This document shows positions 1 through 6,325 of a stretch of 6,326 nt of DNA, piece after piece (position 1 is the stretch's first letter; every line of letters begins with the position of its first letter). The position numbers were made by a program, and so were the translations under genes. The DNA lies in the NCBI GenBank assembly GCA_009782015.1, contig WQUP01000068.1:1-6326 (forward strand), in the 5' to 3' direction. Below the pieces are notes generated by a model, which ran no database searches, was not told the origin of the DNA, and saw only the letters and a program-made list of their open reading frames with translations. The stretch is from Endomicrobiia bacterium (GTDB taxonomy: Bacteria > Elusimicrobiota > Endomicrobiia > Endomicrobiales > Endomicrobiaceae).

Positions 1-422
1 AAAACAGCGGCTCTTATGTTTTCAAAGGATTTGAAGCCGGCGCAAGCGGAACTCCTTTTAAAAATTTGACGGCGTACGGAGGATACACGTTCCTTGACAG
101 CGGTGATTTGACCCAGGGGCGTCCGGGCAATAAATTCGACGCGTCGCTGGACTACGCAATAGGAAAATTCGATTTTTATGTCGGGGCCATGTTTATAAGC
201 AATTATTACGGCGATATCAAACGCCAAAGCAAACTAAACGATATCAATGTATTTAACGCAAAGATTCGCTATAATGTTACAAACAGCGTTGCCATATACG
301 CGGCAGCCGACAATTTTACGGATCAAAGATATGAAATGCTGATGATAACAAACGGTCAGGCTTTTATATACGAGATGCCCGGCGCGGCTTATACGGCGGG
401 AGTGAAAATAAAGATAGAGTGA
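1..422 (+). CDS. TonB-dependent outer-membrane receptor, C-terminal fragment
   Basis: This is the end of a gene that begins before the window. The reading frame is open from base 3 and stops with TGA at 420-422, leaving about 139 residues. The sequence alternates polar and aromatic residues as expected for transmembrane beta-strands. It contains the typical late-barrel motif with consensus (A/V)DNFTDQRYE, followed by a tyrosine- and glycine-rich stretch with MPGAAYTAGVKI before the end, which is the usual closing pattern of TonB-dependent receptors. Such receptors take up scarce ligands (siderophores, cobalamin, metal complexes) across the outer membrane using TonB energy. The plug domain lies outside the window, so the substrate cannot be read directly. 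The metal-type ABC genes just downstream suggest a metal or metal-chelate ligand (inference). The last codons and the stop lie in the first repeat arm of the 416-523 element, and the protein ends in KIKIE rather than the common terminal aromatic residue. Confidence 0.85.
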   Translation, partial: NSGSYVFKGFEAGASGTPFKNLTAYGGYTFLDSGDLTQGRPGNKFDASLDYAIGKFDFYVGAMFISNYYGDIKRQSKLNDINVFNAKIRYNVTNSVAIYAAADNFTDQRYEMLMITNGQAFIYEMPGAAYTAGVKIKIE

Positions 423-523
423 AGAGTGAGGAGTGGAGAGTGAAGATAAGACAACGCCCGCCCGCCCCCTGACAATGGAGGAAAATGCCGTATCTTCACT
501 CCTCACTCTCCACTCTTCACTCT
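416..523. repeat. Composite inverted repeat with 7-bp tandem-unit arms (element A)
   Basis: Two 33-bp arms, 416-448 and 491-523, are inverted copies of each other with 29 of 33 positions matching. Each arm is a run of 7-bp units of the form GAGTGRR ending in GATA. The two mismatch pairs come from swapped AG/GA unit variants. The 42-bp loop (449-490) is C-rich on its left side (CCCGCCCGCCCCCTGAC) and has GGAGGAAAAT on its right, resembling a degraded version of the C-run/G-run core seen in the two elements with 8-bp units. The left arm covers the receptor stop codon; the right arm ends 19 bp before the next start codon. Transcribed RNA would form a long stem between the receptor and binding-protein genes. 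No transposase is present; mobility is inferred only from the architecture. Confidence 0.85.
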
Positions 524-542
524 GTCGTTAAAAGGAACTGCC

Positions 543-1352
543 ATGAAAAAAACAATTTCTTTTCTTGTGTTGGCTCTGTTTGCTGCGCAGCTGCACGCGG
601 CGCCGTACTCCGATCCCAACAAAACCAAGATGATTATTACCGTTACAAACACCAATATCGGCGAGATAGTCCGGGAAATAGGCGGAGATAAAGTCAATGT
701 CGCGATAATGGTGCAGCCTGTAGCGTGTCCAGGCATGTCGGAAATTTCTCCTGACATGATTACGCGTGTTGAAAAAAGCAATCTGATACTCAGCAATAAA
801 TGGGAAAAATGGATTCGCAGGGTGAGGCTGGAAGCCGGCGATATCGGCAAGGTGTATAAAACGCTTCAAACCGACGGAAACTGGATGATACCGACCGTGC
901 ACATACGCGCCGCCGAAGAGATAATGAGCATGCTTTCCGGCCTTGATGCTGAAAATGCCGCTTACTATGAGAAGAGATACAACGATTATGCCTACGGCGC
1001 GGACTATGCCGCGCAGCGCGCGCTCAAAGATATTGCTCCGGCAAGCGGCGTGAAAGTGATATGCAACGACAAAATAAGAGATTTCCTCGAAGCTTTCGGC
1101 TTTGAAGTTGTCGGAACGTACGGCAGCGAGCAGGATCTTACGGCAAAAAGGCTTGCCTATCTCGTCAGCGAAGGCAAGAAAAAGAAAGTCAAACTTGTGG
1201 TTGACAATCTCCAAATGGGAGCCGGCACCGGAAACGAGCTTGCGGCAAATATCGGCGCGAAACAGGCTGTCATAAGCAATTTTATACTCGGAAAATCTTA
1301 CGTAAATACCCTTAAAGATAACGTCTCAAGGCTTCTGAAGGCTGCACAATGA
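543..1352 (+). CDS. TroA/ZnuA-type (cluster A-I) periplasmic metal-binding protein, divergent
   Basis: A 269-residue secreted protein with a Sec signal peptide (MKK, hydrophobic core to about residue 17, cleavage near LHA-A at 19-20); no lipobox cysteine, so probably soluble in the periplasm. The start is supported by AAAGGA at 531-536, six bases upstream. The order of segments fits the ZnuA/TroA fold: a first lobe with TVTNTNIGEIVREIGGD at 33-49, the PGMSEISPDMI region at 64-73, SNLILSNKWEKW at 79-90, then a second lobe with DFLEAFGFEVVGTYG at 180-194 and KLVVDNLQ at 217-224. The family delivers Zn, Mn or Fe to an ABC permease. The ligand histidines expected in the first lobe (DPH) and middle (NPHxW) are absent: the first site reads ACPGM (C62, M65) and the second IPTVH (H120). 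H120 is the only His of the mature chain. Family membership is supported by the adjacent ATPase and ABC-3 permease; the substrate is open. Its stop overlaps the ATPase start as ATGA. Confidence 0.8.
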   Translation: MKKTISFLVLALFAAQLHAAPYSDPNKTKMIITVTNTNIGEIVREIGGDKVNVAIMVQPVACPGMSEISPDMITRVEKSNLILSNKWEKWIRRVRLEAGDIGKVYKTLQTDGNWMIPTVHIRAAEEIMSMLSGLDAENAAYYEKRYNDYAYGADYAAQRALKDIAPASGVKVICNDKIRDFLEAFGFEVVGTYGSEQDLTAKRLAYLVSEGKKKKVKLVVDNLQMGAGTGNELAANIGAKQAVISNFILGKSYVNTLKDNVSRLLKAAQ

Positions 1353-2035
1353 CAGAGCGCAATACGGCGCCGGCTCTCGAAATAAAAAACCTTTCCGTGC
1401 GCGTGCGCGGCAGAACTATTCTCGACTCCGTAAATCTGTCTCTTGAGCAAGGCTCCTTTACCGTGCTGACCGGCCCTAACGGTTGCGGAAAAAGCACGCT
1501 GGTAAAAGCGATATGCGGACTTGAGCGCTATGAAGGGACAATCGAATGTTTCGGCAAAAAAATCGGACGCAGCGACAAACGCCGCATAGGATATATGCCG
1601 CAAAATAATGTTGTCGATAAGAACTGTCCCGTCTCTGTTTTTGAAGCCGTGAGCATAGGGCGCACTGCAAGAAACGGAATCTTCAAAAAACTCTCCGATA
1701 AAGACAAAAAAATCATAAACAACGCTTTGGATATATGCGCCATAACGCATATTGCGGACATGCCCGCAGGAAAAATATCCGGCGGCGAAGCGCAAAAAGT
1801 TTCGCTTGCAAGAATTTTAGCGCAGCAGCCGGAAATAGTTCTTTTAGACGAACCGCAGACAAATCTGGACGCGCAGTCGCAGCAGGCGTTTATCGATACA
1901 ATAAGCAGGCTCTACCGCAGTTTCGGCTTTACCTGCCTTATGGTAACGCACAATATGGACGCAGTGCCGGAATGCTGCGGGAAAGTAATTAAGATGCAGG
2001 GATGCAGAGAGGCAGGGATGCGAGGCAACAACTAA
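1349..2035 (+). CDS. Metal ABC transporter ATP-binding protein (ZnuC/MntB type)
   Basis: A 228-residue ABC ATPase that would energise the permease encoded downstream. All catalytic motifs are intact: Walker A GPNGCGKST at 42-50, Q-loop glutamine Q85 in YMPQ, signature SGGEAQ at 144-149, Walker B IVLLDEP at 163-169, D-loop NLDA at 172-175 and switch histidine H201 in VTHN. The start ATG at 1349 overlaps the preceding stop (ATGA), with GAAGG at 1337-1341, indicating translational coupling. The domain is of the short ZnuC/MntB kind. The C-terminus is odd: residues 216-228 (MQGCREAGMRGNN) and the stop codon are encoded by the left arm of the element at 1993-2181, so the native end has probably been replaced. 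The permease gene would normally follow within a few bases; here it is 159 bp away, the gap being the element. The specific metal cannot be told from the ATPase. Confidence 0.93.
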   Translation: MTERNTAPALEIKNLSVRVRGRTILDSVNLSLEQGSFTVLTGPNGCGKSTLVKAICGLERYEGTIECFGKKIGRSDKRRIGYMPQNNVVDKNCPVSVFEAVSIGRTARNGIFKKLSDKDKKIINNALDICAITHIADMPAGKISGGEAQKVSLARILAQQPEIVLLDEPQTNLDAQSQQAFIDTISRLYRSFGFTCLMVTHNMDAVPECCGKVIKMQGCREAGMRGNN

Positions 2036-2181
2036 ACGGCGTGTCGTAATTTCCCTCGGAGTTTATCCCCGAGTGTCTAAATCGGAGAGAGGGGTGGATG
2101 AAAGCGAAAGGACATTGTCCCAAGTTTTCGACGGGGTGGTTGCCGTTGCCCCGCATCTCTGCATCCCCGCATCCTTGCATC
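1993..2181. repeat. Composite inverted repeat with 8-bp tandem-unit arms (element B)
   Basis: The left arm (1993-2032) is four 8-bp units of the form GATGCRRR (one variant GAGGCAGG) followed by GCAACAAC. The right arm (2139-2181) is the inverted form, ending in ...GCATCCTTGCATC and beginning with GTTGCCGTTGCC. The roughly 106-bp interior has a CCCTC...GAGGGGTGG block (2053-2097) containing a CTCGG/CCGAG hairpin (2055-2059 with 2069-2073), then a GACGGGGTGG end. Read on the minus strand this gives ACCCCG, hairpin, CACCCCTC, loop, GAGGGAAATT, the same order as the core of the element at 4856-4994. Bases 2001-2022 are identical to the reverse complement of 4973-4994, including the GAGGCAGG variant unit, which argues for common descent of the two copies. 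It fills the ATPase/permease junction. Confidence 0.9.
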
Positions 2182-2194
2182 GCCTTTAAAAATT

Positions 2195-3007
2195 ATGGAA
2201 TTTCTACATACTCATTTTTTCATCAAAGCGCTTGTCGCTTCTCTCTTTGCCGGCATAACTTGCGGCATAGCTGGCGTGTGGATATATCTTTTGAATATCC
2301 CGTTTTTGGGGGTGGCGATGGCGCATACGGCGTTTGCCGGAGCGGTGTTCGGGCTTTTGACGGGCATAAATCCGGTATTTTCCGGCGCGGTGTTTTGTCT
2401 TATAGCGGCTTTTTGCATAGGGCCGATAGCCGAAAAAGGCGATTTTTCGCCGAACATTTCGACCGGCATAATCTTTTCTTTTATGCTGGGGCTTGCGTTC
2501 ATTTTCATGTCGAAACTCAAGACAAATATTTCCGAAGCTCTTTTGCTGATGTGGGGAAGCATTCTTACCATAAGCGTTAAAGACGTATATCTTCTGGCTG
2601 CTGTCGCAGCTTTAACCATTGCGTTTCTTATAATTTTTAGAAAGGGGATAAAAGCGGTCGTGTACAGCCGCAGCATAGCTTTTGCGAGCGGCATTCCGGA
2701 AAAGTTTATTTTTTATTCTCTGCTTGCGCTCTGCGCCGTGACAATAAGCATAAACGTCAGGACTACCGGCGCGCTTCTTGTATATGGGCTTATAGCGGTC
2801 TCCCCTGCCTCAGCCGCGCAGCTTACGCAAAGGCTAAATAGGATGTATATTTTATCCGCAGCGTTTGCGGTTGCCGCGTGCGTATCAGGGCTTTTCGCAT
2901 CGTACTTTTTCGACATCCCGGCCGGCGCCGCGATAATTACTGCTGCTGCGACGATATTTGTTTTAAGTTTTGCCGTAAATAAGATTAATGTCCAAAAAGC
3001 CGCATAG
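2195..3007 (+). CDS. Metal ABC transporter permease, ABC-3 (ZnuB/TroC) family
   Basis: A 270-residue inner-membrane protein, the usual length for this family, with about eight hydrophobic segments. Recognisable ABC-3 features are the N-terminal AGITCGIAGVWIYLLNIPFLGVAMAH region (residues 19-44), where the AMAHTAFAG motif corresponds to the family's (S/G)DALSHA-like site; the cytoplasmic GIPEKF segment near 165-170; and the C-terminal TTGALLVYGLIAVSPASAA (190-208), followed by a gly/ser-rich segment and DIPAGAAII. With the upstream ATPase and binding protein it makes a complete metal importer of the Zn/Mn/Fe class. The ATG at 2195 is the only start that fits the first hydrophobic segment. No Shine-Dalgarno is visible: the 13 bases between the element's end and ATG read GCCTTTAAAAATT. 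Translation may be weak or rely on the A/U-rich leader. The gene ends with TAG at 3005-3007. Confidence 0.9.
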   Translation: MEFLHTHFFIKALVASLFAGITCGIAGVWIYLLNIPFLGVAMAHTAFAGAVFGLLTGINPVFSGAVFCLIAAFCIGPIAEKGDFSPNISTGIIFSFMLGLAFIFMSKLKTNISEALLLMWGSILTISVKDVYLLAAVAALTIAFLIIFRKGIKAVVYSRSIAFASGIPEKFIFYSLLALCAVTISINVRTTGALLVYGLIAVSPASAAQLTQRLNRMYILSAAFAVAACVSGLFASYFFDIPAGAAIITAAATIFVLSFAVNKINVQKAA

Positions 3008-3022
3008 TTAAACTCAGGTTTG

Positions 3023-3064
3023 CCTTAAAGTCTTTAAGGACCTTAAGGTCTTTAAAGTCCTTAA
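3023..3064. repeat. Palindromic array of ~9-bp units between permease and methyltransferase
   Basis: Four consecutive 9-bp units, CCTTAAAGT, CTTTAAGGA, CCTTAAGGT and CTTTAAAGT, followed by a partial CCTTAA, fit the pattern CYTTAARGW. A perfect 12-bp palindrome, GACCTTAAGGTC, sits at 3039-3050, and the flanks pair imperfectly (11 of 14), so the whole block can fold as a stem. It lies 15 bp after the permease stop and 30 bp before the methyltransferase start. There is no U-run after it, so a simple intrinsic terminator is not supported. An operator role is possible but unsupported. It is a third, unrelated sequence with the same small-unit organisation as the other junction elements. Confidence 0.75.
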
Positions 3065-3094
3065 TAAAAATCAAATTAGATTAAAAGGTGAAAT

Positions 3095-3670
3095 ATGAAA
3101 AAAGAATTTTTTGACAGCTGTGCTGAAAAATGGGGTTCTCCGAATGAAGAAAAGCTTGAGCTTATCAAGCAGAATATTCTGCCTCTTTTGGAGCTCAAAA
3201 AAGGCGAACGCGTTTTGGACGCCTGTTGCGGCACGGGCGTTTTGATTCCGCTTTTAAAGGATGCGGGTGCGAAAATTACCGGAATCGACTACTCCGAAAA
3301 GATGATTGAAAAAGCCGAAGAGCGTTACGGAGAGTCCGCGCGGTTTATAGCAGGAAATGTCGAAGACATTCCGTTTAAAAACGAAAGCTTTGACAAGATA
3401 ATAATGCACAACTCATTCCCGCATATAGACGGCAAAAAGAAAATGTTTGCGCAGTGTTACAGAACGCTGAAATCCGGCGGCATTTTTTTAATCTCGCATG
3501 ACATGAGCAGAAAGGATACCGACGAACATCATAAAAAATGCCATCATTCTGTAAGCAGCGACATGCTTCCTTCAAATAAAGAGATTACACTTTTTGCCGC
3601 TTCCTCCGGCTTTGAAACTATTGAGATTTTAGACGAGGAAAGTTTTTTTGCGATAGTCTGCAGAAAATGA
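3095..3670 (+). CDS. Class I SAM-dependent methyltransferase (Methyltransf_11/UbiE-like)
   Basis: A 191-residue cytoplasmic protein with the Rossmann-fold SAM site. Motif I is VLDACCGTG at 40-48, the acidic residue binding the ribose is D65 in GIDYSEKMI (63-71), the adenine-contact region is GNVEDIPF at 87-94, and KSGGIFLISH at 126-135 is the strand-4/5 post-motif. The start is supported by AAAGGTG at 3084-3090, four bases before ATG. After the core there is a His/Cys-rich segment, HDMSRKDTDEHHKKCHH (135-151), leading into SSDMLP, which could help bind a metal or metal complex or just be part of the substrate lid; the function is inferred, not shown. It follows the permease by 87 bp in the same direction and may belong to the same transcript, but the 9-bp array lies between. 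The substrate is unknown; a modification of a metal-chelating small molecule is one speculative option. Confidence 0.85.
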   Translation: MKKEFFDSCAEKWGSPNEEKLELIKQNILPLLELKKGERVLDACCGTGVLIPLLKDAGAKITGIDYSEKMIEKAEERYGESARFIAGNVEDIPFKNESFDKIIMHNSFPHIDGKKKMFAQCYRTLKSGGIFLISHDMSRKDTDEHHKKCHHSVSSDMLPSNKEITLFAASSGFETIEILDEESFFAIVCRK

Positions 3671-3683
3671 CCCGCTAAGCGGG
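3671..3683. terminator. Short hairpin just after the methyltransferase stop (possible terminator)
   Basis: CCCGC (3671-3675), loop TAA, GCGGG (3679-3683) form a perfect 5-bp GC stem immediately after the TGA. On the plus strand it is followed by TTATCC, a poor U-run. Read from the minus strand it is followed by TCATTTTC, a slightly better tract, so it might serve the nikR transcript coming from the right. Weak candidate on its own. Confidence 0.35.
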
Positions 3684-3770
3684 TTATCCTGAGGCTAGTA
3701 CTTTGTCCTCAACGAAAGATCTAGATGTCTGGATTCTTCGTCGGAAACAAAGTTTCCTTCTCAGAATGAC
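3683..3770. repeat. Intergenic inverted-repeat element with GTYATYCTGAG-type ends (element D)
   Basis: The ends are imperfect inverted repeats: GTTATCCTGAGG at 3683-3694 and TCTCAGAATGAC at 3759-3770 (10 of 12 positions match). Inside, ACGAAAGATCTAG (3712-3724) pairs with CTGGATTCTTCGT (3729-3741), and GGAAAC/GTTTCC (3743-3748 with 3752-3757, AAA loop) makes another hairpin. Nested inverted repeats with GTCATTCTGAG-like ends and an internal GAAGAATC motif match a kind of dispersed intergenic repeat I recall from many bacterial genomes; this is memory, not a search. It lies between two convergent genes, where its folded RNA could act as a two-way transcription terminator. Confidence 0.7.
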
Positions 3771-3780
3771 AAATAAATTT

Positions 3781-4185
3781 TTATACGGAAAATATACTCA
3801 ACGAAGCGTTTAGTATGCCTTTCGTGCCTTTAACAAGCGAAAAAAGTTTTTCGATTTCTTTTTTCTGGCCTTTAAAAATAATCACTTCAAAGCAGTTGTG
3901 ATGGTCCATGTGTATGTGCTGGGAAGAAAGTATGCAGGGCTGGAAATCGTGCTGTATGTCGGTAAGCTTTTTGAGCAGTTCTCTTTTGTGGTGGTCGTAA
4001 ACAACATTTATAGTGCCTATCACCGTCACTGTGTCTGAAGAAAGCCTGTCCAGAGTCAGCGACTGGATTATAAGTTCTTCAATCGCTTTTGAACGCGTCG
4101 GATACTTTTTTTCATCCAAAAGATCGTCGAACTTTTCTAAAATTTCCTGCTTAAGCGAAACCCCGAAACGCGAAAGTTTTGACAT
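3781..4185 (-). CDS. nikR: Nickel-responsive transcriptional regulator NikR
   Basis: A 134-residue repressor of the ribbon-helix-helix class with a C-terminal ACT-like nickel-sensing domain. The N-terminal RFGVSLKQEILEKFD (6-20) is the DNA-binding strand and first helix, and YPTRSKAIEELI (28-39) the second helix. The nickel square-planar ligands are all present: H79 in IQHDF, H90 and H92 in QHIHMD, and C98 in NCFE, corresponding to H76, H87, H89 and C95 of the E. coli protein. With nickel bound, the family represses nickel uptake genes. GGGAG at 4191-4195 lies five bases before the ATG. It starts 13 bp after the stop of the superoxide-reductase-like gene, so it is probably the last gene of the eno-ftsB-SOR-like-nikR transcript, an unusual place for NikR. 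I noticed no E. coli-type operator (GTATGA-N16-TCATAC) in the window. Its gene points toward the importer locus. Confidence 0.95.
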   Translation of the reverse strand: MSKLSRFGVSLKQEILEKFDDLLDEKKYPTRSKAIEELIIQSLTLDRLSSDTVTVIGTINVVYDHHKRELLKKLTDIQHDFQPCILSSQHIHMDHHNCFEVIIFKGQKKEIEKLFSLVKGTKGILNASLSIFSV

Positions 4186-4198
4186 TGGCGCTCCCGAA

Positions 4199-4549
4199 TT
4201 ATTGAACGGTTATTTCTACGGTCTTTGAGCCGTATAAATTGCAAGTAGCTTTAACCGATACTTTGTCGCCGGATTTTAAACCCGGTATATCGAATGATGC
4301 GGTCTGTGTTTTGGTATGGGTCTGCCTGGTTTCTTTTTTGTCGGCCGCTTCTTTTCCGTTTACCGTTACGACGACTTCTTTGATGTAATGTTTTGTCGGA
4401 TCTTTGACGTTATGCGTTACTGTAACGGCCAAAGTTTCGCCTTTGGGCGTGATCTCTATTTTTGACGGAGGATGGGCAAAAGCCGTCTGCGCCGCAAAAA
4501 ATACCGCGAACAAAACCGCCGCAATAAACTTACTTGCCGACTTTTTCAT
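4199..4549 (-). CDS. Periplasmic superoxide-reductase/desulfoferrodoxin-like domain protein
   Basis: A 116-residue protein with a Sec signal peptide (MKKSASK, hydrophobic core 8-20, predicted AFA cleavage after residue 25). The mature part resembles the iron-binding domain of desulfoferrodoxin/superoxide reductase: THNVKDPTKHYIKEVVVTVNGK (45-66) fits the HPxTPEHYIxW region, and VSVKATCNLYG (97-107) fits the CNxHG region. Candidate metal ligands are H26, H46, H54 and C103; the fifth ligand, a His in true reductases, is Y106 here. Cleavage would leave H26 as the first residue of the mature protein. Whether it reduces superoxide, binds another metal or does neither is unknown. AGGAG at 4556-4560 gives a good start, and the gene overlaps the end of ftsB by 20 bp, indicating translational coupling; nikR follows 13 bp later. 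Family assignment is from pattern recognition, moderately sure. Confidence 0.7.
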   Translation of the reverse strand: MKKSASKFIAAVLFAVFFAAQTAFAHPPSKIEITPKGETLAVTVTHNVKDPTKHYIKEVVVTVNGKEAADKKETRQTHTKTQTASFDIPGLKSGDKVSVKATCNLYGSKTVEITVQ

Positions 4550-4844
4550 TTTTCTCTCCTTTTGCTTTTGTTTCGGCTTCCTTAGAAGCGAATTTGTATT
4601 CGACTTCCCCCGGAGCTATTACATTGAGCTCGCTGCGGACCATTCTCTCGATGTAGGATGGCTCGTTTTCGAGATAGTAAATCCTTTTCTTGAGGAGCGC
4701 GTTTTGGTACTGCGCGTTTCTTACGTCGCTTGCAAGTTTGCGCTGCTCGAAAAAACGCCTCGTCAGAGTGCGCGACCCCTGATTGAAAGCCAGTATCAAA
4801 ACGGCGATGAGTATTATGATGTAACGGATTTTGAATTTTTTCAT
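4530..4844 (-). CDS. ftsB: FtsB/DivIC-family septum formation initiator
   Basis: A 104-residue bitopic cell-division protein. A short basic N-terminus is followed by one membrane segment (about 8-20, YIIILIAVLILAF), then a periplasmic coiled coil (about 30-60, with the heptad region ending in KRIYYLEN) and the family signature EPSYIERMVRSELNVIAPGE (61-80). FtsB joins FtsL and FtsQ in the divisome and helps activate septal peptidoglycan synthesis. Placement directly after eno is the common eno-ftsB arrangement of many diderm bacteria. The lysine/glutamate-rich C-terminal tail (88-104) is variable in the family. No Shine-Dalgarno is visible: the start is preceded by GCATCGCCATTAAACC, of which GCATC is the end of the element at 4856-4994. 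The last 20 bp overlap the following gene. Confidence 0.9.
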   Translation of the reverse strand: MKKFKIRYIIILIAVLILAFNQGSRTLTRRFFEQRKLASDVRNAQYQNALLKKRIYYLENEPSYIERMVRSELNVIAPGEVEYKFASKEAETKAKGEKNEKVGK

Positions 4845-4855
4845 GGTTTAATGGC

Positions 4856-4994
4856 GATGCAGAGATGCGGGGATGCAAGGATGCAGGGTAACAGCAAAGA
4901 CAAATACCCCGCCGCTTTCAGCGGCACCCCTTTTAAAAAAGGGGAATATAAACGGCCGTTACTCTGCATCTCCGCATCCCTGCCTCTCTGCATC
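4856..4994. repeat. Composite inverted repeat with 8-bp tandem-unit arms (element C)
   Basis: Arms 4856-4892 and 4958-4994 are 37 bp each and match at 32 of 37 positions when inverted. Four of the five mismatches are G/A transitions, which as RNA would often leave G-U pairs. Each arm is four 8-bp GATGCRRR units followed by GTAAC. The 65-bp core (4893-4957) has ACCCC, a GCCGC/GCGGC hairpin (4911-4925, loop TTTCA), then CCCC-TTTTAAAAAA-GGGG (4927-4944) and AATA. The core order is the same as in the element at 1993-2181. It fills the eno/ftsB junction: its right end is 5 bp from the eno stop and its left end 11 bp from the ftsB start. Confidence 0.92.
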
Positions 4995-4999
4995 GGTCT

Positions 5000-6325
<1,326 letters not shown>

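Noticed and set aside
416..523. CRISPR array or simple microsatellite at the short-unit repeats
   Set aside because: Units are 7-9 bp without spacers and occur as inverted pairs, so neither description fits.
528..1214. Long open frame on the minus strand across the binding-protein gene
   Set aside because: It lies wholly opposite a gene with signal peptide, family pattern and Shine-Dalgarno; its translation shows no recognisable domain.
2098..2580. Plus-strand open frame beginning inside element B and running over the permease in another frame
   Set aside because: Its first part is translated repeat (ISASPHPC pattern) and the rest is a frame-shifted shadow of the membrane protein.
3023..3064. 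Intrinsic terminator after the permease
   Set aside because: The stem is A/T-rich and is not followed by a U-run on either strand.
3008..3094. NikR operator of the GTATGA-N16-TCATAC type upstream of the methyltransferase
   Set aside because: The palindrome there is GACCTTAAGGTC and has neither half-site.
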